64,000 nt of DNA from the NCBI GenBank assembly GCA_018340805.1, contig JACMZG010001913.1, positions 29,240,967 through 29,304,966 on the forward strand. The letters run 5' to 3'. This document shows positions 1-11,284 of this stretch, one piece after another. The position numbers and the translations under genes are program-made. The notes beneath the pieces were generated by a model. It was given only the letters and a program-made list of their open reading frames with translations. It was not told the origin of the DNA and searched no databases. The stretch comes from Microvelia longipes. Its lineage: Eukaryota > Arthropoda > Insecta > Hemiptera > Veliidae. Every line of letters begins with the position of its first letter. Position 1 is the first letter of the stretch.

Positions 1-300
1 TTGGTTGACTTTGCAAAAAAATACAAAAATTACAGAAATAAATCAGCGACGGGAAAAATCAACTACTTTTTAAAAATAGATTTTCTTAGTTTTTAAGTAG
101 TCAATGTTATTAGTCGCTAAAAGTAATCGATTGTAAAAAGTCAATTAAAGAAATTATCGTAAAATTTCGTGTAAATTATGCCTTTTTACCTTTTTAATAC
201 TGTCTAATATATAAAAACGAAATCAATACTTTTTCTATATACCTTCGTAGATGGCGAGGAAAAGTAAAAATGTAAAATTAAGTTTAATTTTTTTTTTTTT

Positions 301-1000
301 TTTTTACGCTTTAACCCGTAGGGTCATTTAGCGTTTTCCCCTCAGTCAAATCTCAATCAACATTAACCCCTGAGTTTGTACACATCCAATCATCTAGGAA
401 GCACCCCCTCCGTACATGGTAGCACATGTAACTGGTTCACAGTGTGTCTAGTTCATCCAGCTCAACCAGACTCTATCCAAACTCACTGCCTGGCTAGTGC
501 CCGCGACTAGTTCACAGTTTGCCTAGTTCATCTAGACCAGCTAGACTCTGGCTAGGCTCACCGTTCTGGCTAGCGCCGACTACTAGTCCACTGTGTGCTT
601 GTTTCATCTAGTCTTACTAGCTCCTCTGATCACATTAGGCTCACTTGACCTCGTACTTCCAGTTTCACCAATCCCATCAGTTCCACTAGCATCACCAGAC
701 TCTAGGTAGGCTCACCGCTTTGGCCAGTCCAGCGCCACCCGACAAAGAACTCTAGCACCCAGATGTCAGTGTGTACAAACTCATTCTATAGCCCTGACCT
801 GAAAGTCAAAGCTCCGCAGTGCTATTAGGAGACGTCTGTCTTCAAGAACCGAGCACTTTGTTCCTAGTCACTTACGTTACTTGTGTCGCCGCCATCACTT
901 TCACTGACTAAGTTTTCGGACATACAAAGGCTCAGTATATCTTTCCGACCTTCGTCTCCCCCAGCCCGCAGAACATTAACTTTTCGTGAGCTAGAGACAA
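301..1000. repeat. GC-richer block with degenerate ~75-bp tandem units
   Basis: This stretch is clearly less AT-rich than its surroundings. Between about 430 and 740 it contains three to four degraded copies of a unit of roughly 75 bp. Each unit carries CTAGTTCA, TCTAG..CA..CTAG, ACTCTGGCTAGGCTCACCG and TGGCTAGCGCC blocks, seen at about 430-500, 507-577, 582-650 and 676-740. No reading frame is maintained. It may be an old minisatellite or part of an LTR or non-coding transposon segment. I do not recognise the family. Confidence 0.5.
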
Positions 1001-1200
1001 CGGAAACGTGGATCCAGACTTGTCTCAGATGAAACTAGATCCAACCCCGCATTTGCGTATTAGTAGCCAAGGAAACCACGTAAAACCTTGGCTGGCTTGG
1101 CCGGCCTTGAATTCAAGACCTCCCGAGTGTACGGTACAAGGGATAACCTCAATATTGAGGTCCTCCCCCCGGCTGGATTTGAACCCTCTAAAGTTTAATT
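1001..1200. other. Unexplained GC-richer block with a 16-bp palindrome
   Basis: The stretch contains the perfect palindrome ACCTCAATATTGAGGT at 1145-1160. On the minus strand it has an isolated Pol III B-box-like GGGTTCAAATCC at 1175-1186, with no A box at the proper spacing. A 64-codon plus-strand frame spans it but shows no recognisable domain and no gene context. It is most likely repeat debris, perhaps a transposon terminus. Confidence 0.3.
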
Positions 1201-1719
1201 AATTTAATAAAGTATAATTTATTATTATTATTGCACATAATAACACAAAACACGAACATATTTTTTTAGATAGCAAGACAAAAGACTTGTTATCTGCTAT
1301 GTTATTTTATTTCGGTAAATTGATTCAGTTGATAGTAGTAAGTGGAAGATATTTTTTAATTTTTATCTCAATCCGGTACTGCTGCGCCGCGGCTTCCTAA
1401 CAAACAATTGAATTCAGAATTCACTACCTATCATATCATTGAGAATATTTTATTTATATTATGCAGCAAATTGCTGCTACATAATGTTTAAGGAGTATTT
1501 TTTGCTTTCAAGACAAAATAGTGTTTATATGCCTCGCTTCTCACCAAGAATAGGAGGAAATGGGGGGTGGCGCCGGTGGTAAACATTTCCCGCGCCGTTT
1601 TGAACCTTCCCATCCGTCGCTGATTTACACCTTTTATAACTTATTTAAGGTGTACTTTTTGATTACTTAAAGTAGTACACATGTACCAAATTTCAACTCA
1701 ATTGTATTATTTTCCGTTT

Positions 1720-2090
1720 TTTCACAATTTTTAAAAACGTACACAAGTCGTTAATAAGGGCCAAATAGGATAGTTGGAATTAATATGTCCGCGCCAATGA
1801 GGTGACGGGAAGAAGATATACATCTTACTAAATGGCGACTTTGCAGCAAGTATAATTTATAAATACATAGGAATTTGGGGTTTCAAATTTTTAAAAACGT
1901 ACACAAGTCGTTAATAAGGGCCAAATAGGATAGTTGGAATTAAAATGTATCAGAAAATGAATCATTTTCTGAATTTTTACGGTTTTTTAATAAACGTACA
2001 CAAGTCATTCGATAAAAATAAAGTAAAGCTGATAATGAGATGAAACTTAGCACATATGTTAGTCTTATATAAAGCTAACTTAGTCCTTAG
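1720..2090 (-). repeat. Degraded 5S-element body fragments
   Basis: AAACGTACACAAGTC occurs three times (about 1734, 1897 and 1993). The last is followed by GATAATGAGATGAAACTTAG and a CACATATGTTAGTCTTATAT stretch typical of the inner body of the 5S element in minus orientation. The first two copies belong to a local duplication that also contains AAGGGCCAAATAGGATAGTTGG. No 5S-like segment or terminal end is preserved. Confidence 0.45.
1767..1885 (+). repeat. ~118-bp direct repeat, copy 1
   Basis: This segment contains TGTCCGCGCCAATGAGGTGA, a CATCTTACTAAATGGCGACT block and CATAGGAATTTGGGGTTTCA. It recurs about 800 bp downstream at 2571-2690 in the same orientation with only scattered differences. 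It therefore looks like a dispersed repeat or local duplication rather than unique sequence. Confidence 0.7.
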
Positions 2091-2130
2091 CGAGTTTAAT
2101 CATGTTTCCTTCTTTTGCTGTTTTCCACAG

Positions 2131-2325
2131 CAGGATAGATGATGACGAAAGGAATGTTGGTCCTGAGTCTGTTCGCAAAGTTTTAATAACGCCACCGAAG
2201 CCCTCAAGTGCAACCTGCTAGTCTGCGGTACACAGCGGAAGCTAACCAACCAAGTTATTAAATTACCTCCAGGCCCTCTCTCAGACTACTTTCCTGTACC
2301 CTACTTTAGACTAGAGACCCTCCAG
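2131..2325 (+). other. Weak candidate exon (splice-like signals, frame broken)
   Basis: A pyrimidine-rich tract ending TTTTCCACAG at 2130 resembles a 3' splice site. GGGTAAGTAC near 2323 resembles a 5' splice site. The sequence between is less AT-rich than its flanks. One frame from the acceptor reads about 29 codons (RIDDDERNVGPESVRKVLIT...) to a TAG near 2220. Another frame is open from about 2169 to 2432 and reads through the donor. No single frame covers the whole interval, and I recognise no protein family. It could be a decayed gene fragment, a terminal exon, or chance. Confidence 0.2.
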
Positions 2326-2570
2326 GGTAAGTACTCAAGCATAGCCGGAGTGAAGAGGTGGACAAAAACAATACACATAAAACAATGGACATATGTTGTT
2401 CGAAGAGCCACTGGTAACCTTCACCGAAAATGATAACAGGTTACATTTGGGAGCTCAGAAACAACTTTAGGAACAAAATTAACTACATAATCCAGACTGG
2501 CTTGGGAAATGCTCAATTTCAAGCTTTTAATTTCCAGTGGGGAAAAATACAGGCCATTAATTGACCCATT

Positions 2571-2690
2571 TAGGATGGTTGGAATTGAAATGTCCGCGCC
2601 AATGGGGTGACTGGACGAAGATATACATTTTACTAAATGGCGACTTTTCAGCAAGTATAATTTATAAATACATAGGAATTTGGGGTTTCA
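2571..2690 (+). repeat. ~118-bp direct repeat, copy 2
   Basis: This is the second copy of the repeat at 1767-1885 and shares the CCGCGCCAATG and CATAGGAATTTGGGG blocks. A short minus-strand open frame across it (2421-2654) has no recognisable domain and should not be read as a gene. Confidence 0.7.
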
Positions 2691-2692
2691 GG

Positions 2693-3840
2693 CAACAAAA
2701 AGACTGCCGGTATCATATCCCAACTTTTATATTCGTATAAATTAATGACATTAACCGAGGCACCACCTAGTTTGTGCTTAGGGTTAATATCACAGCCTAG
2801 GTTGCAAACACTGGAAATTCGCTGTGAAAATGTCTAGGTAAGACTGACTTTTTAACGTCAGCCGACGAAATATATTCTATAGAACTATAATTCAAGCTAA
2901 ATTTAAATTTTGAACCCCATGGTTTTTTATAAACAAATCTCTTAAAAAACTCATTGCTCATTTTCGCTTTGGGAATTCGCTTAAACCGAACATACATAAC
3001 CATACATACAAAGTATGTATCATATAACTCTAAAAAGTAAAAGTTTTACTACAAAACATTGTGTGTAAAAAAATCTTGAAATAATAAATATTCATTTTCT
3101 TTTATCAACCAGTTAAAAAAACGACTAAAAAGGAAATCCGAGAAAAACAAAATTTACATAGCAATAGGAAAAAAATTTCCTCCGACAACAACTTGTATCT
3201 GGTCGCTTGAAACCACTTTTTATTAAATTTTCCGCTAACATTAATATATTTAAATTTTCACAGCAACTCATTCAATGGTTCTAGGAAAATATAAATTTCA
3301 GAAACCCATGTTTAAATAATTTAAAATATCAGTTGTTTAACAATGAAACAACGCGCAATTTAATATTTTTAAGTTATACATGGTAAATTTTAGTAAATAT
3401 TTAATAACAACTAACACATCAATTTAAACTACACTTCGTTAGAATTTTCATCAAAAATTATGATGTTTAGGTTGATAAAAAACAAGTTTAATTCTAGTGT
3501 GAACGCTTTCTATATTCAAACAATACGAATAAAACCGATAAAATTTCCAAAATCAATTGCATCCAATAACAAAAGTAAATATAAATATGCAAAATAATAC
3601 ATAGCATTAGCGAAACAAAATATTACATTAAACGCACGGCTGCACTCATTATTTTCTCCCATTTTCATCTCTTATTGATTAAAATATTTTCATTTTCAAA
3701 TTTATACCCAGTTCTATTTAATAAAGTACACCAATACAATGCAATCGTAAAATTAGATTACAATATTATTCCAAAATTTTAAACAATTAGAGATTATTAA
3801 AATATTATAAACGAACCAGTATTGTATAGTATCATATGGT
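2693..3840. other. AT-rich intergenic DNA, nothing recognised
   Basis: I see no gene, RNA or clear repeat. A 68-codon minus-strand frame at 2797-3003 has no recognisable motif. A short trace of the 5S-element head (GGTATAAGGAAAAGTATTGTG, then CCAAAACCGAGG) lies just beyond, near 3880-3930. Confidence 0.5.
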
Positions 3841-4173
3841 GCAATGTGTTATTTTTCCTTTTCTTCGTCTAAAATCGAAGGTATAAGGAAAAGTATTGTG
3901 TTCACCAGAAAAATCCAAAACCGAGGTTTCTGTTACTCCAAAGTATCAGTTTCTGGCATTTTCATGACTTTCTTAGCGGTTTTCATCATCCTATCTGTCA
4001 GTCTATGACTGTGTCACGCATGACTCCCGTTGTGTTTATGAATACTATCTGTAGAACCTTAGAAGAGACGTCACAGGGTAGCTACAGGTGTGCCACCTGA
4101 GATCACTAAGGTAACACAACCTAATCAACTGTAACCACCGATATCAAGATAACCTCTAAAAGTTCCAATTTCT

Positions 4174-4245
4174 GTTATCACTTTCTTATCACCTATCAGG
4201 ATAACCTTATTTATCTGTTATCACTCTTATCAATCTGTCATCTGT
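4174..4245. promoter_or_regulatory. Cluster of TTATC (GATA-type) motifs
   Basis: About seven TTATC or TATCA motifs occur within some 70 bp (GTTATCAC, CTTATCACC, TTATCTG, GTTATCACTC, CTTATCAATC). These match the minus-strand core WGATAR bound by GATA factors. In such AT-rich DNA, and without a neighbouring gene, this may be a decayed tandem repeat rather than an enhancer. Confidence 0.25.
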
Positions 4246-4830
4246 CAACGAACTATATCCTATACATATTCTAACTGTATATTATATATTATTAAACTTA
4301 ATCTTTTTTAAACTTTTATGTAAAATTAAACTTTTGGACTTAGTAATTTTTAACTCTGTATTTTATTTATTTTCCCTTTATATTTCAAAAAGGGTGGTCC
4401 TCCAAATAACTAGTGAACCCCTAAATTGTAGCAACATTAATAGGACGGATTTAAAGTCCCCTTCTACATAGTTAAAAACTACTAAAGTGAAAAACAATAA
4501 TAGATTTTTTTCTAATAATTAGAAATTACTATTTCTTCAAATAACTTTTACTAATTACCTGTGTAATTATATGAGATGTGTTATAAGTAAAGATGCAAAC
4601 CTGAAACAGAAAGAAATAAATAACTATTTATTATAATTATCATGAAAAATGCTTCTGGAATTTGGAGAAGAGTCTATTTTAATATGGCAAAAATAAAAAG
4701 TTTCGGCTTAGCACCAATTAATCTATTAAACTTAGAATAAAAATTGAGTTACATGAGAGAAAGAACTAATTAAAGGGTATATAAATATATTATATGATAT
4801 TCATAAATGCCTCTATTGAAAACATAAAAA

Positions 4831-4875
4831 TTGGGTACGGGGTACCTCGGAACTTTTCCTCATCACTCAGAATAT
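4831..4875 (-). repeat. 3' end fragment of 5S element
   Basis: The stretch TTGGGTACGGGGTACCTCGG followed by AACTTTTCCTCATCAC is the reverse complement of the conserved 3' terminus of the 5S element. Only the terminus is present, as at 11196, 17034 and 29640. Confidence 0.65.
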
Positions 4876-5129
4876 ATAATTCGCCATTTTGTTTTATAAA
4901 TACATAAACAAAAATTGTATACATACCTACCGAATTAGATTTAATGCTATGACGAATTACAATTGTTAAAAAAAATACTTATACGCAAATAAAATTATTT
5001 ATTTATTTATTTATGAATATAATAATATCCCACAGATTATACACTACAAAGCACAGCATCATTTGCACTCATTTAAAGCTCAGTTTATGCGAATTGTAGC
5101 GCATTTTTTTTTTGAAACATTAACAAAAA

Positions 5130-5400
5130 TTAAATATAAAGTTGTGACGCTACTACTGAGTTTATTAAATAAATACCGAAAAATTAAGAAAAATGTTGAT
5201 TAATAAGCAAGAATGCGCGCATTTCAATGAAAATTCGCACGGCTTGCAGACCCCCGCTTCAAAATTATTTTGAAGTTATAAATTAAATTACTGTAAAAAT
5301 ATTACGAATTAATTTTTTTTACGAATAAGCCGGTATTAAGATTCGAACCCGGGAACCCTAGCTTTAAAAATCTTATTGCCTTCGAACCAGTTTTATTGAA
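5130..5400 (-). repeat. tRNA-headed SINE-like repeat joined to a foldback arm
   Basis: Read on the minus strand, the tRNA-like part starts near 5400 with TGGTTCGAAGGCA (A-box-like). It continues through CTAGGGTTCCCGGGTTCGAATC (B box GGTTCGAATC at about 5340-5351), at a spacing typical of tRNA-derived SINE heads. About 60 bp further on comes GTCTGCAAGCCGTGCGAATTTTC and then a GCATTCTTGCTTATTAATC region. This resembles the arm of the long-inverted-repeat elements at 21.6, 23.6-24.4 and 46.5 kb. No matching second arm is obvious here. Confidence 0.45.
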
Positions 5401-5962
5401 TTCAGCACCCCAAAAAACATCAAAAGCGACAACTTATAATTTATTTTAACTGACCGTTATTTTGGTTTTCTGTTACTTTCCACAGTTTTTTCGATTTTTT
5501 TGTCATTTAGAGTAGTCGTATTGTCTTTGGACTAAGGTTCATTCAATTCAACACCCAATAACACATAAATAATATATATTTACGAAACATACTTTTTCGT
5601 GGTTTAGGACCTCTAAAACAGATTTCGGACACAATCTCGAACGCCCTTTCCTCCACGCGAAATTCTTATTAGCGAATTTTTTCAAATAAAATTTGCTAAA
5701 AGCATTTTAATACAAGAGGAATCAGTATATACTAATATAACATTAAGACAGAACAAATTACTTGAAAAAGATAAGATGTTAATCGTATTAAAGAACCAAG
5801 TTTCGAAGTCAGTAAATGACAGATTATTTTGCATGAATATTTTACAAAAACCCCCAACAGATTGCGTGACTCTCCACTCTAATAGACTCTAAGTAATGCC
5901 AGATGAAATCAATTTTATTTCTATTCTAATGTCAGAAAGTTGTCATTTCAACCGGCTTTCAA

Positions 5963-6031
5963 CCTAAACGGTTTTGTCATCATTACATTGGTTGAAATTT
6001 ATTTGTGGATAGACTTTTATTTACATTCTTA
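5963..6031 (+). repeat. 68-bp direct repeat, copy 1
   Basis: CTAAACGGTTTTGTCATCAT through to the ATAGACTTTTATTTACAT block recurs almost identically at 6920-6987 (one difference seen in about 68 bp). The high identity suggests a recent duplication or two insertions of a small element. Confidence 0.8.
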
Positions 6032-6353
6032 ATTTATTACTATTCTAAAAGTTACCATCTTATCAAGCATACGCTTATAACTTTATTGATAATATAAAAT
6101 AAACAAAAAGAAATTATCCTCATCTAATATTAAAAAATAAATAAATAAAACTCATTCAAATTTAATATTAGAGGATACCGACACAGAGTACAGGGGGTTA
6201 TCCAGTGACACCCATTTATAATTTGTACAAACATTTTTCAATGTCTAGTTTAGTTATAGAGTCAGGAGTCAGGTATTGGGTTAATTAGTACCAATGTATT
6301 GTAACAAAATTATTAGTATTAATTAACAAAATAGTTATTGGACTGTTAAGAAT

Positions 6354-6431
6354 TAAATTCTAGGTTAATTAATGTTTATTTAAATAAAATTTCTATAGGA
6401 CTGAGGTCTTCATTAATTAACCTAGAATTTA
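6354..6431. repeat. Perfect 21-bp inverted repeat with 36-bp spacer
   Basis: The arm at 6354-6374 (TAAATTCTAGGTTAATTAATG) is exactly complementary to 6411-6431. The short unit could be a minimal MITE or a replication-generated palindrome. No target duplication is evident. Confidence 0.7.
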
Positions 6432-6919
6432 TTAATATTAAGTTTTGCTGTCTTGGACAGTCTTTCTTTTTTAATTGACAGTTTTGTTTGTCAGTCTGGT
6501 ATCGTAGAAATGATTTTTTTAGTTTTTAGTAAAGTCATCTTAATTTTCATGTGAGTCATAGTCTGGTAGCAGAACAAAGAAATTCTGTCTAAGAAAATCT
6601 TTGACAGAAATCTCTGTTTCTTGAATGTATCCCTACGAGATTGATGAGGACTTTTTTTTAAATATCACTCTCAGAGCTCTCTTTGTAGGATATATAATGT
6701 TATAATATTCTAATTGATGAGGCCAAATTACCCCATATTCCGTAAGACAAATGACAAAATAAATTAGTATTTGTACCTATTATATGTATTGTATATTATT
6801 CGTGATTTTATTTGGTTTCCCGTGATTTTTTTTTTGTTAAATTTTGATGATAGCATTTTGCTATTATAAAGATCAATTATTATACAAATTCTAAATACTT
6901 TAGGACTTTGACTAGACGA

Positions 6920-6987
6920 CTAAACGGTTTTGTCATCATTACATTGGTTGAAATTTATTTGTGGATAGACTTTTATTTACATCCTTA
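6920..6987 (+). repeat. 68-bp direct repeat, copy 2
   Basis: This is the second copy of the repeat at 5963-6031, about 957 bp away and in the same orientation. Confidence 0.8.
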
Positions 6988-6989
6988 TG

Positions 6990-8290
6990 GTAAAAAATCA
7001 ACTAGCGCTTATAATTTAAATAGTATTAAATTACTTTAAGTCTAGAGAAAAACCTAGGTCAAACCTCTCATATTGCTGTTGTCGATATTTAGATGTTGAA
7101 TATAAATATGCCAGGACCGGATCACATAAACCCCTTCATCAACTGTAGAGACGATAAGGCAACATTTACCCTTAGGTTACATTTAATACTTTCAATTAAT
7201 AAAGCTATACCAGTGAAAAATTTCTAAGATTTTCTAGATGATCCATCTGAGGATGGGAACAAGAGAACGAAAGGATTAGAGTAGGATAGAGTAGGATAGA
7301 GTAGTGGGTATCTGGGTATGTTCTCTTTTGTTTATCAAATATTTGCGTTATTATTGCAATCATGTTTTAATTTCTAACCTTTAAGATTTCTTTTTATGAA
7401 ATCTGTGGTCGATATATCTTTTGTAAGTTAAGCTCAAGCTTTAACTGCTGATGATGGCATTGAGCCGAAACTTCTCCAGGGATATTTATTACCATTAAAA
7501 TAAGAGGACACCAATGGCACATCACTCATATTCAAACGAACTCAAGCATTCATCGCTTACCGTCATTATTAAACAATAAGCAACCGCGACAGCTGATCCC
7601 TCGATTTGTTCTTTGACTTACAGTAAGTATTATCACTTAATTTGTGATCATTATTACTCCGTATACGGATTTAAGAACGATGAAAGTCACAAAGCATTGT
7701 TTCAGATCAGCGAAACAACCTTCTTTTTAGATTTAACTTGACATCAATTCACCCGTTTATATTTTCTCGTTATAAAGTTATTCTATTTTTAATACATTGA
7801 TTTTCTGAAGCCTTATTTAAGGTTATGAGCGAGTACTTTTTCCGATGCTAATGATCCAGTAGAAACCTAATATTCGGCTTACTCATTCTAAATACCATAT
7901 CATTACAGAGTTGAAGTTAACCTTATAGTACTTGTATACTTTAACTGATAATAGCGAATTTTCCATTTCTTGGAAAATTCCAAATCCTATTTCAGAGATC
8001 CCTTATTGGTTAAAAATAGGTTTTGCAGGATACTGTGTACATACATTTAAATATATTGTAGAAAAATAAATATTAGAAAGCTCAAGAACCATTATGATAA
8101 CCAGGTTGTTGTGACGTTTCGCTAAAAATAGAAGGTTCTTCTTAAATGAAAGAATAAAAATAGGATGATTCCTTTTCATACAAAAGAAATACACATAATC
8201 ATTTAAAAAATTTTATAAACGTCAAAAATTCTATGAACGTCATAAACTGTGCATAGAAGTATGAGGAATATGAGCGTTACTCTTCAGAGT
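6990..8290. other. AT-rich intergenic DNA
   Basis: No gene is seen. Minor features are a GTAGGATAGA tandem at about 7278-7303, and a CTGATGATGGC...GCCGAAAC motif at 7446-7470. A similar motif occurs at 12.55 and 19.14 kb. Confidence 0.4.
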
Positions 8291-8291
8291 G

Positions 8292-8336
8292 TGCTTCATA
8301 GGCTGAGGAGTATGCTACTCCTCAGCCTATGAAGCA
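8292..8336. repeat. Perfect 21-bp hairpin with 3-nt loop
   Basis: The arm at 8292-8312 (TGCTTCATAGGCTGAGGAGTA) and the arm at 8316-8336 are exact reverse complements, separated by TGC. The perfection suggests recent origin. It is not followed by a T run and lies in no gene, so it is not treated as a terminator or microRNA precursor. Confidence 0.85.
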
Positions 8337-8467
8337 TAAACCTTAAATTTAAGAATGATATTGTCAAGGAAGGAACTAAGAATTACTTTGAAAATTTGCC
8401 AGGCAGGCGGACCTAACTTTAATAGAATTAAACTTATTAGACCCTATTATATAACTTTAGGAAGCGC

Positions 8468-8756
8468 GATAATAGTACTACTAACACGAGGTAACGCCTT
8501 TTCTACTTAACGATGAAATAGTACTACTAACACGAGGTAACGCCTTTTCATGAAATAGTACTACTAACACGAGGTAACGCTTTTCATGAAATAGTACTAC
8601 TAACACGGTAACCCTTTTCATGAAATAGTACTACTAACACGAGGTAACGCCTTTTCATGAAATAGTACTACTAACACGAGGTAACGCCTTTCATGAAATA
8701 GACGAGGTAACGCCTTTTCATGAAATAGTACTAAACACAGGTAACGCCTTTTCACT
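8468..8756 (+). repeat. Minisatellite, ~36-bp unit, about 8 copies
   Basis: Eight head-to-tail copies of ATAGTACTACTAACACGAGG followed by TAACGCCTTTTCATGAA are present. The copies are almost identical except for small internal deletions, for example loss of GAG in one unit and loss of the TACTACTAACA portion in another. Homogeneity implies recent expansion or gene conversion. Confidence 0.9.
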
Positions 8757-10190
8757 TCATCTTTAATTTATTAAGCACATAGCTAGCTTTCAGCAGTCTC
8801 TCTATCAACAGTTTATCAGTGAATCTATCTTATGCAATGCCGCGGTGTTGATTCAATCCTTGAAAGATTCCAAAATTGAAACATTCAATCATTGAATCTT
8901 TCAATTCAAGATTTGAAGGACTCAATCATTCAGGTAATTGGTTGACTCATGGGACATGACTCTGGTTTTGCTGATATAAACCATCAAGAATTTACATCTG
9001 ATTAGATTTCAATAAACCAAAAACTTATACAAAAATTGAATATTGAGTAATGATGCAAGTATTTTATAAGAAATTCGCTCAGCTTGTGGACCTCTGAGTA
9101 AAAATATTAAGAGTTTTGTAGAAACTCCTGCCTAGATTCACCCTTCTCAAACCGCCAAAAACATCAAAAAAGGAGTTCTACTCGATATTTTTGTTTACAC
9201 CCAATACGGAAAAAATCTTTCAAATGGGTTATTACCAGTTTTTAATAACTTGATAAGAAGATTAAAATTACAATGTAGTTTTGTATTTTTTATTGTTAAT
9301 TAATTTTATTTAAATTTAATTAATTTAAATTAAATATTTAAATAAAATTTAATTTTATTTAATTACGTTTGAATAATTTTAATTTGCGCAAACTTACAAA
9401 ATTACTCTTTTATTGCATTTAATTAGTTCTAACTAGAATTTAAAGTAATTGGTAAGATGGTATTTTCTAACCTTTGTGTTTTATTTCATTTATATTATGA
9501 AATGTAGCTTTTTGTTTAATATTTTATAAGTATTTTTATCACAGTTAAAACGAAACCATGATTAAAAAATAGGCAATTCCAAGTCTGTAGTGATAAGAAC
9601 CTAATTTTATATTTAAATTCTAGAATAATAAAAAGTATTTATCTATAAAATATTGAAAAAATTGTTTAGTGCCGATGGTCATTCTATTCATTCGTAGCTC
9701 ATTTATCACAAATAAGACAACAATAAAGAAATAAATGAATAATTTCGATCAGCTCCCATGCTATTCTTATGATAAAAAAATGTTTGATCCCCCTTTCATT
9801 TCCCCGCCAAGGTATTGCCAACCTTGCAACTATCTCTTTGAATCACAAATAATCCAAAGCGGTATTTTAGCAATAATGCCTCACACAGCAAAGTCTTATA
9901 TAAACTAGTTTTATTTTCTAAAAAAAAAAAACAAAATATGGCAAGACGTTAATTTTTATATAATTTGAACTTTTAAGCATAATCACAGATGTAGCTATGA
10001 AAAAACACAGATAGAAGTCATAAAAAATATTAAATTAACAACAGACTTTCCTGATTAAATTAAACTTCATTTTCCTTATTTATCTTATTTTACCAAATTT
10101 CCAACAAAAGTTTCCAGTTTCAAACAAATTTAATTAAAACGTGAATTATTATTTTATATTTGATCAAAACGTTAACACGATTCAAATGAT
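8757..10190. other. AT-rich intergenic DNA
   Basis: No gene is seen. A decayed trace of the foldback arm (AAATTCGCTCAGCTTGTGGACC) lies at 9069-9092. At 9290-9365 there is a simple AT-rich inverted structure made of TTAAT, TTTAAAT and ATTTAAAT words. Confidence 0.4.
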
Positions 10191-10300
10191 AAACATCAAC
10201 TTAAACACGAAATAAATCAAAATTTATCTGGAATTGAACCTGAGTTCGTGTGCATATGAAAGTTAGACTAATAACTAAAGCACTACTGTCAATTGCAGAC
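10190..10300 (-). repeat. Degraded tRNA-derived SINE head
   Basis: On the minus strand the B-box-like GGTTCAATTCC lies at about 10230-10240. About 40 nt upstream of it is a TAGTTATTAGTCTAAC stretch in which an A box could sit. The intervening CTTTCATATGCACACGAACT has the look of a tRNA anticodon arm. It is degraded, has no clear tail, and cannot fold into a credible tRNA gene. Confidence 0.35.
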
Positions 10301-10739
10301 ATGAGGTTATCACATTAAGGAAATTAAATTTATCAAACTTGATATTTACGGTTTAACCACAAATGTCAAAATTACAAGGAAATGTGGAATTATTGTCATT
10401 ACCCGACAAATGTTTATAAAAAGGTGGTTATCAAAAACTGTTAGAGGTAAAACACGAAAAGTTTTACCACAATGAAATTTTGTATTAAAAAAGTTGATTC
10501 TCCGACAACCAGTGAATTGTTAAAAATTTATTCATTCAATCCTTGCTTAATTATTTACGAAATGAAAACCACATTCACACGAATTGCACACAAAAACCAC
10601 ATTGGGTCTATTAATTAATTTAATTATTAAATTTATTATTTTACAACACACGTGTATACCCTTAGGTTTTCGGTCTCAAAATAAAACAAACGTACTTAAG
10701 AGCTTATTAAGCAAATTTAAATTAAATGAACTTTTTATA

Positions 10740-11195
10740 AATAATTATTTCACACGGTAGTCTCTTCGGCTCTCTCGCTAGGAGCCATAAGTACCTCATT
10801 ATTTCGGTAGCCTTCTAGTTTATGCTTCAAGTTGTGGCCGGACATAGTGAGTGGAGTTAACCCTAAACAAGAGGTTGAGATTCACGAAGGCGGTAATAGC
10901 CTGCTTTGATGAGCTTGAAATAAAGGGGGTGAAATTATCGGGGCCCAACTGCCTATTAAGATTAATTAAGGGGACTTAACAAGAACAAGAATCAATTATA
11001 AATCGGGAAATTGGAGAAAGGGGTCAGAAGCCGATCATAGACTGGGGGCTAGGAGGTGGAAAAGCACCACTGAGGGCGTGGCGACAGTCCTTCTGGGAAG
11101 TAGATGAGCCAATTGGCGATGTAACCAAACATTACTGTGATGACTTCACTAAGTGGCCGCTTCACTACTATGGTGCCCCGTGTGCTAGTCAAAAA
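10740..11195. other. GC-richer unidentified block
   Basis: The composition shifts noticeably (GGCCGGACATAG, GGGGCCCAACTG, GGGGGCTAGGAGGTGG). A 101-codon minus-strand frame at 11049-11354 begins in the adjoining 5S-element remnant and runs into this block. It shows no domain I recognise. The block could be a fragment of an LTR or DNA transposon, or of a decayed gene. Confidence 0.35.
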
Positions 11196-11262
11196 ATAAG
11201 GTACGGGAAAAAGTACCTCGGTACTTTTCTCACAACTTCGAACTCGTTTCGCTCGCAAATAG
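11196..11262 (-). repeat. 3' end fragment of 5S element
   Basis: The segment GGTACGGGAAAAAGTACCTCGG then ACTTTTCTCACAACTTCGAACTCGTTTCGCTCG is the reverse complement of the element's terminal mirror motif plus its GGTACC...GTACC end. It abuts the head of a plus-strand copy starting near 11285, so the two are divergent and adjacent. Confidence 0.6.
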
Positions 11263-11284
11263 AATGTTATGATTGACCTAGGCT

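Noticed and set aside
1175..1186. tRNA gene or SINE at a GGGTTCAAATCC box
   Set aside because: There is no A box at the right distance on the minus strand. The neighbouring sequence at higher coordinates is simple AT-rich DNA.
5330..5400. True tRNA gene
   Set aside because: The B box and surroundings are tRNA-like, but the acceptor stem cannot pair and the A box is imperfect. It adjoins repeat sequence, so a SINE head is more likely.
8468..8756. CRISPR array
   Set aside because: The 36-bp units are directly adjacent with no spacers, so this is a plain minisatellite.
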